64,000 nt of DNA from CAJXSD01 sp964633145 (GTDB lineage: Bacteria > Pseudomonadota > Alphaproteobacteria > Rhodobacterales > Rhodobacteraceae): contig CAZWFE010000009.1 of the NCBI GenBank assembly GCA_964633145.1, positions 1 to 64,000 on the forward strand, written 5' to 3'. Below the pieces are notes generated by a model, which had not been told where the DNA came from, made no database searches, and saw nothing but the letters and a program-made list of their open reading frames with translations. Below, in pieces: positions 8,220-17,311 of the stretch (within the stretch, counting starts at the first letter, position 1; each line of letters begins with the position of its first letter). Made by a program: the position numbers and the translations under genes.

Positions 8220-8933
8220 ATGAAAAATATTGTTGTTGCAGCGATTGCCTTGGCAGTCGCAGGGGTTGGATATTTCGTTTATCAAAACAATGCTCAGCCA
8301 GAAATCATACAAGAGGCACAAACGCCGCCTGCGCCAGTAGAACCAGTGGAAGTTGTAGAAGAGGTCATTGAAACCGAAACATCCACAACGGTTGAACAGG
8401 TCACCGAAACAGTACAAGAGGCAACCGAACAAGCCGTAGAAAATGTTGTAGACGAAACCAAACAGGCCGCCCAAGAAGCATTAAGCAGCGTTGTCGAAGG
8501 CACGAGTGATGTCGCGACTGCGGTTGAGGCAGTAAAAGATGTCGCAACAGAGTCGGCCCAAGAGGCCGCGCAGAATGTTGTAGAAACAGTCACTGAGACT
8601 GCGACCGACGTGGTAACAGACGTAGAAGAGACTGCAACAGACGTGGTAACAGATGTACAAGAGACAGCAACAGATGTTGTTCAAGACGTAGAAGAAACAG
8701 CCCAATCCGTGGTTGAGGATGCTGCGGCCGAACTGACAACAGAGGAACCCGCAGTCAGCGATCCCCTAAGCGTTGCTGGTTTTGACCTAGCTAAGGTGTC
8801 TGACATGATTGATGGGTCATCTGCCAATGATATGACGAAATTGGCGTTAAAGACGGGATTGCAGCAAGCAAAAGATAATCCAGATCAGCTAAAGGCAATC
8901 TTGGATCAAATCAAAGCTGCGTTGCAAAAATAA
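8220..8933 (+). CDS. Membrane-anchored 11-mer amphipathic repeat protein
   Basis: I do not recognise a named family. The 237-residue product starts with a hydrophobic segment (residues 4-20, IVVAAIALAVAGVGYFV) that is a membrane anchor or uncleaved signal. A Pro/Glu/Val linker follows, then a long Ala/Val/Thr/Glu region. Residues 126-169 are four consecutive 11-residue units of the type ETATDVVTDVE, and looser copies precede them. The periodicity is that of LEA-type or apolipoprotein-like amphipathic helices. The C-terminus is a small helical domain ending in DQIKAALQK. It has its own RBS (AAAGGGA) and terminator. Periplasmic exposure is inferred from the N-terminal anchor. Confidence 0.7.
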   Translation: MKNIVVAAIALAVAGVGYFVYQNNAQPEIIQEAQTPPAPVEPVEVVEEVIETETSTTVEQVTETVQEATEQAVENVVDETKQAAQEALSSVVEGTSDVATAVEAVKDVATESAQEAAQNVVETVTETATDVVTDVEETATDVVTDVQETATDVVQDVEETAQSVVEDAAAELTTEEPAVSDPLSVAGFDLAKVSDMIDGSSANDMTKLALKTGLQQAKDNPDQLKAILDQIKAALQK

Positions 8934-8954
8934 GTTTGCTACAGCTGGTTTAAC

Positions 8955-8997
8955 AAAAATGGCCGCCGCGATATGTACATCGGGGCGGCCATTTTTT
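8955..8997 (+). terminator. Rho-independent terminator
   Basis: Arms AAAATGGCCGCC and GGCGGCCATTTT with a short loop region, ending in six T. It lies 21 bases after the repeat-protein gene and faces the 3' end of fpr, so it may work in both directions. Confidence 0.85.
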
Positions 8998-9009
8998 CAT
9001 TCCGGTGGT

Positions 9010-9840
9010 CTAGCCAACAAATGCCTTTTCGACGACATATTCACGCGGGTCGGAATTTGCCCCTTCGCTTAGGCCGTGACGTTCCAGTATTTCTTTGATG
9101 TCTGTGTTCAATCCCATTGACCCACACACCATCGCGCGATCGGTTTCAGGCCCGAAATCGGTGATCCCCAAATCTGCGAATAATTCCCCTGAATTCAGCA
9201 AATCGGTGACACGACCCATTTTGGCGCTGTTTTCGCGGGTTGTGGTGGGATAATAATGTAGCTTGGATAAATTTTCCGGTCCCAGTAGCTCGGCCAACAT
9301 TTCGTCCGATTTCACATGATCAACCAAGCGACGACCATATTCTAATTCGGCAACCTCGCGGCAGGTGTGGGTCAGAATAATTTGATCGTAATCTTCATAG
9401 GTTTGGGGTTCACGGATCAATGAGGCAAAGGGGGCGATCCCAGTGCCAGTTGCAAAAAACCACAACCGTTTGCCCGGCAGTAAAGCATCATGAACCAAAG
9501 TCCCAACAGGTTTAGGGCGCAGGATGATTTCATCGCCTACCTGAATATGTTGCAATTTACTGGTCAGGGGGCCGTCTTGGACTTTGATCGAATAAAATTC
9601 CAACTCTTCGTCCCATGCCGGCGATGCAATGGAATAGGCCCGCAACAGCGGTCTGCCATTGTCACCCATCAGACCGATCATCACAAATTCACCCGACCGA
9701 AACCGCAGGGATTGGGGACGTGTCACACGAAATGAAAATAATCGGTCGGTCCAATGTTGAACCTGTGTCACGGTTTGGGCGTCGGGCAGGGTGGGTACTT
9801 TGGTGATTTGGTCTTGGGTCACGGGGGTCAGCTCGGTCAT
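9010..9840 (-). CDS. fpr: Ferredoxin--NADP reductase
   Basis: It moves electrons between NADPH and ferredoxin or flavodoxin. The 276-residue protein has the FAD-binding RAYS motif at 67-70, the NADP-site GTGIAPF at 132-138 and the FprA-type C-terminus ending VEKAFVG. The ATG at 9840 is supported by AGGA nine bases upstream; a longer open frame exists but has no family support. As the last gene of the siroheme/sulfite operon it probably supplies reduced ferredoxin to the sulfite reductase, which in this family is ferredoxin-type. Confidence 0.92.
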   Translation of the reverse strand: MTELTPVTQDQITKVPTLPDAQTVTQVQHWTDRLFSFRVTRPQSLRFRSGEFVMIGLMGDNGRPLLRAYSIASPAWDEELEFYSIKVQDGPLTSKLQHIQVGDEIILRPKPVGTLVHDALLPGKRLWFFATGTGIAPFASLIREPQTYEDYDQIILTHTCREVAELEYGRRLVDHVKSDEMLAELLGPENLSKLHYYPTTTRENSAKMGRVTDLLNSGELFADLGITDFGPETDRAMVCGSMGLNTDIKEILERHGLSEGANSDPREYVVEKAFVG

Positions 9841-9883
9841 TTTTGATAATCCTGTTGTACATACGCTGAATTGGTTTTGAATG

Positions 9884-10267
9884 CTAGGCTGATTTGCCCA
9901 ACCGCGACTGATAGTCATGGGCCTGCCAATTTGCGCGGGCCAACCAGTCCTGTTGTGGCTGGCGCGCGGCCAGTGTGTCAGTGATTTCGACTGCGTCAAA
10001 TCCGGACCTGCGCGCCATGGCGTATTGGTCTGAAATGACGTGCCCATAGGCGTGCAAAGCCCCGCGAAACCCGCGCAATCGCAACAACCGCGCTAGTGTA
10101 AACCCGCGCCCATCTGCAAAGGACGCAAATTCAATGCGGATCAGATCTGCTGTGAATACCTCTGCGGTAATGGTGGCTGGATCGGTATCCGCGGCAAACG
10201 TTTTTATCACGCCATATGCGGCATGCGTTAGGGGACTGAACCCTTGGTCGGTGACTAAAATGTTCAT
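9884..10267 (-). CDS. DUF934 protein of the sulfite-reduction operon
   Basis: This 127-residue protein belongs to DUF934, a family found with sulfite and PAPS/APS reductase genes and of unproven biochemistry. The core segment FADGRGFTLARLLRLRGF near residues 55-72 and the following YGHVISDQY are typical. The ATG at 10267 has AGGAG at good distance. In related genomes as I know them, cysH lies between cysI and this gene; here only 60 bp separate them. Confidence 0.85.
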   Translation of the reverse strand: MNILVTDQGFSPLTHAAYGVIKTFAADTDPATITAEVFTADLIRIEFASFADGRGFTLARLLRLRGFRGALHAYGHVISDQYAMARRSGFDAVEITDTLAARQPQQDWLARANWQAHDYQSRLGKSA

Positions 10268-10327
10268 ACCAATTCTCCTGGTGGGGTTGGGGGGGCTGGA
10301 TGTTGGCAATGCACCCGCGCTGTTGGG

Positions 10328-11998
10328 TTATTCTGCGGCATGTGCCCCCCTTTCTTGCGGGTAAAGTGCCGCTTGAAATGGGGCCAGTCCCACCCGCTGA
10401 TAGGTCGTGATAAAATGTTCGTTGCGATCAATACGCAGCGCCAGATAGGCGTCGATGATCCGTTCGATCGCGGGCAAAATGGCATCTGCTGAAAATCCCG
10501 GCCCCGTGCGATCGCCCACGCGGGCGTTTTGCGTGGCGTCCCCCCCTAGCGTGATTTGATAATTTTCCACGCCAGCGCGATCCAATCCCAATATCCCGAT
10601 GTGGCCCACATGGTGGTGGCCGCAGGCGTTGATGCAGCCCGAAATCTTGACCTTGATCGGGCCAATATCGCGTTCCAATTCCAGCGCGTCAAAGCGTTGG
10701 GCAATTTGTTGTGCCACGGGAATGGATCGGGCCGTGGCCAGCGCACAATAATCCATGCCGGGGCAGGCGATGATATCAGAAATCAAACCAATGTTTGCAA
10801 TGGCCAAACCTGCGGGTTTCAACGCAGACCACAGTGCGAATAAATCGGATTTGTGGACATGGGGCAAAATCACGTTTTGTTCATGGCTGATGCGAATTTC
10901 ATCATGGGCAAATGTTTGCGCCAGATCTGCAATCACACGCATTTGCGCGGCCGTCGCATCACCGGGGGTGTGGCCATGCGCCTTAAGGCTGATGGTGACA
11001 ATGGCATAATCGGGGTTTTTATGCGCCACTGTGTTTGTATCGACCCAGGATTGAAACACAGGGTTTGCGCGATAATCGCGATCAAACCCTGCGACAGATC
11101 CGCTGCGATACTGTGGGGGGGTAAAGTGTGATTTGATCTGATCCAACTGGGCCAGCGCGGTATCTTGGTACTGGTGCTGTAACTGGTTAAATCGTTCAGT
11201 CACCCGCGCGCGAATGTCATCCAATCCATGTTCATGGACCGTTATTTTAATCCGCGCTTTGTATTTGTTGTCGCGCCGACCAATCAGGTTCCAAACACTG
11301 ACAACAGATTCAAGATAGGCCAACAAATCTGGGATCGGTACGAAATCATCCAACACCTTGCCGATCATGGGGGTCCGCCCCAAACCACCCCCAATAATCA
11401 CACGCATGCCCAGTTTGCCGGCCTGTTCGACCAGTTGCAGACCGATATCATGCGCACGGATCACAGCGCGGTCATTGTCAGATCCTGTGACTGCAATCTT
11501 GAATTTGCGCGGCAAGAACTGAAATTCGGGGTGATCGGTGGACCATTGTCTGATCCATTCCGCATAGGGGCGGGGGTCGGCCACTTCGTCTGCGGCGGCA
11601 CCTGCAAAATGATCGGCGGTCACATTGCGAATTGTGTTGCCGCTGGTTTGGATGGCATGCATTTCCTCGCTGGCCAATGTGTCCAGAATATCGGGGATAT
11701 CAGACAGGTTTGGCCAGTTGAATTGGATGTTTTGGCGCGTTGTGAAATGTCCGTACCCTTTGTCCCAGCGTTCCGCGATATGGGCCAGCATCGCCATTTG
11801 GTCGCTGTTTAACGTGCCATAGGGGATCGCCACCCGCAGCATATAGGCATGCAGCTGCAGATAGACGCCGTTCATTAACCGCAGCGGTTTGAATTCATCT
11901 TCGCTCAGCGCACCAGAAATGCGGCGGGCCACTTGGGCGCGAAATTGGCTGTTGCGTTCACGAACAAATTCTGTGTCGAAATCGGAATATTTATACAT
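10328..11998 (-). CDS. cysI: Sulfite/nitrite reductase, siroheme and [4Fe-4S] type
   Basis: It reduces sulfite to sulfide with six electrons. The 556-residue protein has two ferredoxin-like half domains and the cluster/siroheme ligands in CPGMDYC (about residue 411) and GCINACGHHH (about residue 452). The ATG at 11998 overlaps the end of the DUF2849 gene by 8 bp, so translation is coupled. A longer open frame upstream is only the shadow of that gene. The adjoining siroheme synthase and ferredoxin reductase genes favour an assimilatory sulfite reductase, though the family also contains nitrite reductases. Confidence 0.9.
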   Translation of the reverse strand: MYKYSDFDTEFVRERNSQFRAQVARRISGALSEDEFKPLRLMNGVYLQLHAYMLRVAIPYGTLNSDQMAMLAHIAERWDKGYGHFTTRQNIQFNWPNLSDIPDILDTLASEEMHAIQTSGNTIRNVTADHFAGAAADEVADPRPYAEWIRQWSTDHPEFQFLPRKFKIAVTGSDNDRAVIRAHDIGLQLVEQAGKLGMRVIIGGGLGRTPMIGKVLDDFVPIPDLLAYLESVVSVWNLIGRRDNKYKARIKITVHEHGLDDIRARVTERFNQLQHQYQDTALAQLDQIKSHFTPPQYRSGSVAGFDRDYRANPVFQSWVDTNTVAHKNPDYAIVTISLKAHGHTPGDATAAQMRVIADLAQTFAHDEIRISHEQNVILPHVHKSDLFALWSALKPAGLAIANIGLISDIIACPGMDYCALATARSIPVAQQIAQRFDALELERDIGPIKVKISGCINACGHHHVGHIGILGLDRAGVENYQITLGGDATQNARVGDRTGPGFSADAILPAIERIIDAYLALRIDRNEHFITTYQRVGLAPFQAALYPQERGAHAAE

Positions 11999-12299
11999 GC
12001 TCTGCCAGCTCTTGTTTGCCATGGTGGTAATTGGAGGGGCCAGTTGCGCGAAACGCTTCGCGAAAATGGGCGGGCTGAATTTCGCCATCGATGAAATGCA
12101 CATCGGCCAGATACACGCCAACGGCGACATCCGTTTGGTTGTGCGCCAAATCCAGCCGCGATTGGGCGCGTTCTGCGGTGTCAAAGACCTGCGCTGATCG
12201 CAGATCGCGCACCCATGCCCCCCATGGATCCAGATATATGACATCCCCCAAGGTCAGGTGATTTGCGGTGATCACTTTGAATATCGTTTTACGTGACAT
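11991..12299 (-). CDS. DUF2849 domain protein
   Basis: This 102-residue protein of unknown function is regularly placed between cysG and cysI in Rhodobacterales, so a role in siroheme loading or electron delivery to sulfite reductase is plausible but unproven. It opens MSRKTIFKVITANHLTLGDV and has a WVRDLRSAQVF segment. It overlaps cysG by one base (TAATG) and cysI by 8 bp, the tightest packing in the operon. Confidence 0.85.
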   Translation of the reverse strand: MSRKTIFKVITANHLTLGDVIYLDPWGAWVRDLRSAQVFDTAERAQSRLDLAHNQTDVAVGVYLADVHFIDGEIQPAHFREAFRATGPSNYHHGKQELAEHV

Positions 12300-13687
12300 T
12301 ATGCAGTTTCCTTTTGTGTAAGCGGCAGGCTGGCCGCATCGCGCGGCTGTAGCCCCAAAAAGATCAGGGCAGGCCCAGCAATCGCACCGGATTGAAACAT
12401 ATGGGCCAAACGGTCCAATGTGACGGATGTGATGGTTTGATCTGCGCGCGATGCATTTTCGATGATGGACACGGGCGTATCTGCGCGCGCGCCATGCATT
12501 AACATGCGCCCCTGAATAAAGCGGGACGATTTTTTCCCCATATAAATCGCGGCCACCTGATCCCGACCTGCAAGGCTGGTCCAATCATGATCGGCAAACC
12601 CTGCCATGTCATGGCCCGTCAGAAATCGTACTGATGTATTGCGCCCCCGTTTGGTCAGTGATTGACCGATGGCGGCGGCCGATGCCGAGGCCGCAGTGAT
12701 ACCAGGCACGATGTGCCAGCCGATATCATGTGGCGCCAGTGACTCAATCTCTTCGTCTAGGCGGCCAAAAACGGTGCAATCGCCGCCCTTAAGCCGGACA
12801 ACATAATCGCCCTGCTGTGCATGCGTTACGATCAATTTGTTGATTGTGTCCTGATCGACCGATGGGCCAAACCCCGTTTTGCCCACATCAATCATGCGCG
12901 CTTCGCGGCGGGCCAATTCCAAAATGCCTGTGCCGACCAAACGGTCATAGATCACCACATCCGCGCGGTCCAATTCTTTGCGCGCTTTCAATGTCAGCAA
13001 TTCCGGATCGCCCGGACCCGCGCCGACAAAGGCCACATGGCCCACTGCATCAACAGGGTTTTGGTGGCGCTTGAATAATTGTTCCAATGCGCTTTGCACC
13101 GCCTCTTTGCCCAGTGTTAGGGCGCGTGGGCCGATCGTGCGGTAATATTCACCCCAAAATTTGCGCCGCGCTGGGCCCATGGGGATCTGATCTGCAATGG
13201 CGCGAAATGGTTTGGCGACTTGGGCCAAAACGCCTAAATTGGGGTCCAGCTGTTCCTCAAGGTGGGCCTTGATCTGACGGGCCAAGATGGGGGCTGTGCC
13301 CTCTGTCCCGATTGCGATGGTGACGGGGTCACGATCCACAATTGCAGGCGTGATAAAGGCGCTGGCGGCAAGGTTATCAACCACATTCGATAATACACCC
13401 AGTTTTGCGGCCAATGCGGCCTGTTCACGGTCCAGTGCGTCATTATCATGTGCTGCGTAAAACAATGCCGCGCCAGAAATATCATCGGCCAGTACATGAC
13501 GGTGATGCAGTGTAATAACATTCGCCTGCGCCAGTGCGATCAAATCATCCACAGGGTTGGGGTGATACACATGAATATCCGCAGATGTTTTTCGCAACAA
13601 ACGCAATTTGGCCAAGGCCGTTTCCCCACCGCCACAGACCACGATTTTTTGATTTTCAACATTCAGATAAACAGGAAAGTGGTTCAT
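12299..13687 (-). CDS. cysG: Siroheme synthase, trifunctional
   Basis: It makes siroheme from uroporphyrinogen III. The 462-residue protein is the full-length fusion: an N-terminal precorrin-2 dehydrogenase/ferrochelatase with the Rossmann motif VVCGGGETALAKL near residue 16, then a uroporphyrinogen methyltransferase beginning VAFVGAGPGDPELLTLKA near residue 213 with RLKGGDC further on. The ATG at 13687 has AAGGACG upstream. It heads the operon cysG-DUF2849-cysI-DUF934-fpr and is divergent from an Lrp-type regulator with two operators between them. Confidence 0.95.
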   Translation of the reverse strand: MNHFPVYLNVENQKIVVCGGGETALAKLRLLRKTSADIHVYHPNPVDDLIALAQANVITLHHRHVLADDISGAALFYAAHDNDALDREQAALAAKLGVLSNVVDNLAASAFITPAIVDRDPVTIAIGTEGTAPILARQIKAHLEEQLDPNLGVLAQVAKPFRAIADQIPMGPARRKFWGEYYRTIGPRALTLGKEAVQSALEQLFKRHQNPVDAVGHVAFVGAGPGDPELLTLKARKELDRADVVIYDRLVGTGILELARREARMIDVGKTGFGPSVDQDTINKLIVTHAQQGDYVVRLKGGDCTVFGRLDEEIESLAPHDIGWHIVPGITAASASAAAIGQSLTKRGRNTSVRFLTGHDMAGFADHDWTSLAGRDQVAAIYMGKKSSRFIQGRMLMHGARADTPVSIIENASRADQTITSVTLDRLAHMFQSGAIAGPALIFLGLQPRDAASLPLTQKETA

Positions 13688-13722
13688 AGCGGTCGTCCTT
13701 GTGTATTTTGTGTGGCCAATAT

Positions 13723-13777
13723 AGAACAATGTTCCATATTTTGGCTATATGCCTTGCCAAATAAGGAATATAGTTCT
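13723..13777. promoter_or_regulatory. Paired Lrp-type operator between cysG and lrp
   Basis: Two 13-bp inverted repeats of one type, AGAACAATGTTCC (13723-13735) and GGAATATAGTTCT (13765-13777), have centres 42 bp apart, four helical turns. Face-to-face sites of this kind fit an Lrp/AsnC octamer. The likely ligand is the product of the adjacent regulator gene, controlling both itself and cysG. Confidence 0.7.
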
Positions 13778-13827
13778 AATTATTCGTCAATAAATCCAAA
13801 TTTCCCAAAATCGCAGGTGAAACCGAA

Positions 13828-14289
13828 ATGACCGTCCGAATAAATGATATGGATCGAAAAATATTATCCGAGCTGCAAAGCGATGCCAGTCAGTCCCTAG
13901 ATGAAATTGCGCGCAAAATTGGCAGTTCCAAGACGCCCGTCTGGAACAGGATTCGCAAAATGCGCGAGGCAGGGATCATCAAAGATACGGTCGCCCATCT
14001 GGATGCCGAAAGTTTGGGGTTTGATGCGTGTTTTTTCGTATTGGTGCGCACCAGCGAACACGAAGCCGCCTGGCAAGAGGCATTTTTGAACGCCCTACGC
14101 AAACGCCCCGAGGTACAAGAGGCACACCGCCTAGCCGGCGACATTGATTATATCCTAAAGGTACGCGTGCAAAATGCGCGGGCCTATGATGTGTTTTACC
14201 AAGCCTTGATATCCGAGGTGAAAATTCACAACGTCACCGCCCTGTTATCGATGGAGGAAATTAAATCCACCACCGCGCTGCCCCTGTGA
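13828..14289 (+). CDS. Lrp/AsnC-family transcriptional regulator
   Basis: The 153-residue protein has an N-terminal winged HTH (residues 5-55, LDEIARKIGSSKTPVWNRIRKM) and a C-terminal RAM/AsnC ligand domain ending SMEEIKSTTALPL. It is divergent from the siroheme/sulfite operon, with a 140-bp intergenic region carrying the paired palindromes, so it probably regulates cysteine or sulfite assimilation. The ATG follows AAACCGAA, with no strong Shine-Dalgarno. It ends 7 bp from the convergent P450. Confidence 0.9.
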   Translation: MTVRINDMDRKILSELQSDASQSLDEIARKIGSSKTPVWNRIRKMREAGIIKDTVAHLDAESLGFDACFFVLVRTSEHEAAWQEAFLNALRKRPEVQEAHRLAGDIDYILKVRVQNARAYDVFYQALISEVKIHNVTALLSMEEIKSTTALPL

Positions 14290-14296
14290 TTTCAGC

Positions 14297-15478
14297 TCAC
14301 AGGGTAACGGGCAACCCAGTTAGCCCGTGGAAATGATAGATATCGGCATATTCCGGTGCCACGGCCATTTGTAAATTGGGACAGCGTTCAAACAAAATCG
14401 GGATAGCAATTTGCAATTCCAATCGCGCCAATGGCGCGCCCACGCAAAAATGGATGCCACCGCCAAAGGCTGTGTTTTTCTGAACCCGCCGTGTGGGATC
14501 AAACACATCGGGTGCATCCCACCGTGCAGGATCGCGGCCTGCTGCGCCAAAAACCAATGCAACCTGTTGCCCCCGTTCGATGACCGTATCGCCCAAGGGG
14601 ATCGATTCATAGGCAAAGCGCGTAAACATATGCAACGGCGGGTCATACCGCAGGATTTCTTCGACGGTGCCGTCGATGTGATCCGGGCTTAACCACGCAG
14701 GATTGCAGCCGTGTTCCAACAGGGTTTTTATACCATTTCCCATGGTATGGACTGTTGCCTCATGTCCTGCGTTCAACAGTAAAATACAGGTGGTGATCAA
14801 TTCATCTGTGCTTAGCTTGTCGCCGTTTTCTTCGGCGGCAATCAGATGTGTGATCAGGTCGTCTTGGGGGGATTTGCGTTTTTCATCGATATAGCTGTGC
14901 ATGAAATCGCGAAACGCGATTGAGGCGGCGATGGCACGATCTTCAAGCGCGCGGGTGCGGCGCGCTTGGTACATCAGGACCATATCATTTGACCAGCGCA
15001 ATAAATCAGGGGCCATATGTTCTGGTACACCTAGCAATCGGGCAATGATGATTACGGGGATTTGTGTGGCATAATGGGACAGTAAATCACAGCCGTCGCG
15101 GGGCATATCATCAATCAGATCATGGCACAGCTGGGCAATTTCGGGCCCCAATGCTGCAATCCGGCGCGATGTAAAGGCGCGTAAAACCAGACCGCGCAGC
15201 CGTGTATGGCGCGGAGGTTCCAATTCCAGCATGGAATGTGCTTCGATATCATAAAACGGGGCCAGATGGGGCGCTATGTCGGGTGCGAAATCTGGCATTG
15301 CTTCGCGGCCTAGGCGTTTATCCTTTAGCAAGGCCGCGATCTGATCATGCGCGAAAACGGCGGCCATGTTATAGTCGTGCCAAAACACCGGTTCCCCATG
15401 GGCCAACATGCGGGCATAGAATGGGTATGGGTTTTGTACAAACTCTGGGTCTGTGGGTGATTGTGTAATGCTGCGCAT
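14297..15478 (-). CDS. Cytochrome P450
   Basis: This 393-residue soluble bacterial P450 inserts oxygen into an unknown substrate. It has the I-helix AGHEAT near residue 240, the ExxR motif EILR near 273, and the heme loop FGGGIHFCVG with the ligand Cys at about 345. The ATG at 15478 follows AAAGGACA. No ferredoxin gene is adjacent; the nearest reductase is fpr 5 kb away. It stands alone between convergent lrp and divergent dctB, so its substrate cannot be guessed from neighbours. Confidence 0.9.
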   Translation of the reverse strand: MRSITQSPTDPEFVQNPYPFYARMLAHGEPVFWHDYNMAAVFAHDQIAALLKDKRLGREAMPDFAPDIAPHLAPFYDIEAHSMLELEPPRHTRLRGLVLRAFTSRRIAALGPEIAQLCHDLIDDMPRDGCDLLSHYATQIPVIIIARLLGVPEHMAPDLLRWSNDMVLMYQARRTRALEDRAIAASIAFRDFMHSYIDEKRKSPQDDLITHLIAAEENGDKLSTDELITTCILLLNAGHEATVHTMGNGIKTLLEHGCNPAWLSPDHIDGTVEEILRYDPPLHMFTRFAYESIPLGDTVIERGQQVALVFGAAGRDPARWDAPDVFDPTRRVQKNTAFGGGIHFCVGAPLARLELQIAIPILFERCPNLQMAVAPEYADIYHFHGLTGLPVTL

Positions 15479-15532
15479 GGGCTGTCCTTTCGCTATGGTC
15501 AATTCATACCAAGTCGCGTTAGATTGCAATTC

Positions 15533-17311
15533 ATGTTTGGCACACGACCTAAGTTTATTTGGGCCTATGGGGCATTAATCACCGCGGCACTGGCAATTGC
15601 GGCGGCTGTCTGGCATTTGGGCTATGTGCGGGCCGTTGAACAAACGCACGCACGCGCGCAGTCTGATCTAGCCTTGGCATCGGATCGATTGCAGGCGCAG
15701 TTGCAGCGATACCAAGAGGTTGCCGTTTTAATGGCCAATCACCCCGTTTTGGCGCGCCTGACCCATCCTGATGCGTCCCCCCAAGATCAACAGGCCGCGC
15801 GCGATGTCCTGCGGGCAGCGGCGGATAAAACCGGGGCGGTCACGCTGACCTATGTCGCAGTGGATGGTACCATTCTGGCCTCGGCCACACCGCAGGTGTC
15901 GCGCGCGATTGCTGCTGCCCCGCATTATCGGCGTGCTTTGACGGGTGCGCTGGGCGTTGGGCATGGCGATGACCCAGTGTTTGGCAAACGCGTGTTTTAC
16001 TATGCCTCGCCTTTTTTCGGGGCAAAACGTGGTGTGCGCGCGGTTTTGATCGTGACGGTTGATGTCGACCGGATCGAAGCCCGCTGGCGCGGGACACGGC
16101 CCACGGTGTATTTCGTGGACCAAGGTGGTCATGTGTTCATTTCCAATCGATCAGAACTGTTGGGTTGGCTGCGCGATCAGGACGAAGTTGGGCTGCATCC
16201 GCCACAAAAATCAGCAGGGTCCGATTTTGCATCCCACCTGGTGGCCGGACAGTTTGAGGTGTGGTCCCTGAATTGGGGGCCATATGTGCCAAAGCGTGCG
16301 CTGCATATTTCCAGCAATTTGCCCACCATCGATATGCGCGCCGAAGCTTTGGTTGATTTGTCACCTGCGGTGCGGGTTGCGTGGCTGCAATCGTTTGGAG
16401 TTGGGGCCACAGTTGTGTTGTTTGGCGTTGTTTTTGTGTTTGTGTGGTATCGCCGCGCTGCTTTGGCCCAAGAAAACATCGAATTGGAACAGCGCGTATC
16501 CGAACGCACAGCGGAACTGTCCATTCTAAACCAAAACCTACGCAGCGAAATTCGCGAACGCCAAGAGGCCGAAGCCGCCCTAAAACAGGCACAATCTGAT
16601 TTGGTGCGGGCTGGCAAACTGTCGGCGCTGGGGCAAATGTCGGCGGGGATCAGTCACGAATTAAACCAGCCGCTTATGGCCATTCAACAATATGCAACGA
16701 ATGCACGCACGTTTTTATCGCAGGACAATCCGCAGATTGCAGGTGATAATCTGGATCACATTTCGAACCTGTCACAACGCATGGCGCGCATTATTAAAAA
16801 CTTGCGGGCTTTTGCGCGAAACGAACACGAACCCGTTGGGCAGGTCGATGCGGTCGCGGTTGTCGATAGCGCCATCGAACTGATGTCTGTGCGTTGTAAA
16901 CAAGATGGCATCAACCTGCATTGGGTGGCGCCGGCCATGCCTGTTTTCGTTGTGGCGGGCGAGGTGCGATTGGGGCAGGTGATTGTGAACCTGATTTCCA
17001 ATGCAGCAGACGCCATGGCGCAGTCAAAGTCGCGCGCGATTACGATCACGCTGACACCTTCAGGGGCCGATAATCAGCCTGTGGTTTTGTCTGTTGCTGA
17101 TACGGGCCCCGGAATTGACGAGCCAGAGAAAATCTTTGATCCGTTCTACACCACAAAATCTGTGGGGCAGGGCGATGGCATGGGGCTGGGATTATCCATT
17201 TCTTATGGTTTAATCCAAAGTTTCGGCGGTGACATCCGTGGGGAAAACACCAAAGAAGGCGCAATTTTTTCGATTGATTTGAAATCATGGACGGGTACAC
17301 AGGACAAATGA
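15533..17311 (+). CDS. dctB: C4-dicarboxylate sensor histidine kinase DctB
   Basis: It senses C4-dicarboxylates in the periplasm and phosphorylates DctD. The 592-residue protein has one N-terminal membrane segment (about 8-25), a periplasmic double-Cache region to about 280, a second membrane segment near 285-305, a coiled coil, the H-box GISHELNQPL near 373, and the ATPase motifs DTGPGID near 522 and GLGLSISYGL near 552. The start at 15533 gives a proper signal anchor; its RBS is weak, and a longer open frame overlaps P450. The stop overlaps dctD (ATGA). Confidence 0.9.
   Translation: MFGTRPKFIWAYGALITAALAIAAAVWHLGYVRAVEQTHARAQSDLALASDRLQAQLQRYQEVAVLMANHPVLARLTHPDASPQDQQAARDVLRAAADKTGAVTLTYVAVDGTILASATPQVSRAIAAAPHYRRALTGALGVGHGDDPVFGKRVFYYASPFFGAKRGVRAVLIVTVDVDRIEARWRGTRPTVYFVDQGGHVFISNRSELLGWLRDQDEVGLHPPQKSAGSDFASHLVAGQFEVWSLNWGPYVPKRALHISSNLPTIDMRAEALVDLSPAVRVAWLQSFGVGATVVLFGVVFVFVWYRRAALAQENIELEQRVSERTAELSILNQNLRSEIRERQEAEAALKQAQSDLVRAGKLSALGQMSAGISHELNQPLMAIQQYATNARTFLSQDNPQIAGDNLDHISNLSQRMARIIKNLRAFARNEHEPVGQVDAVAVVDSAIELMSVRCKQDGINLHWVAPAMPVFVVAGEVRLGQVIVNLISNAADAMAQSKSRAITITLTPSGADNQPVVLSVADTGPGIDEPEKIFDPFYTTKSVGQGDGMGLGLSISYGLIQSFGGDIRGENTKEGAIFSIDLKSWTGTQDK

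Noticed and set aside
11999..12244. Extension of cysI upstream by 82 residues
   Set aside because: It is an antisense-like shadow of the DUF2849 and cysG coding sequence in another frame; the family starts at MYKYSDFD.
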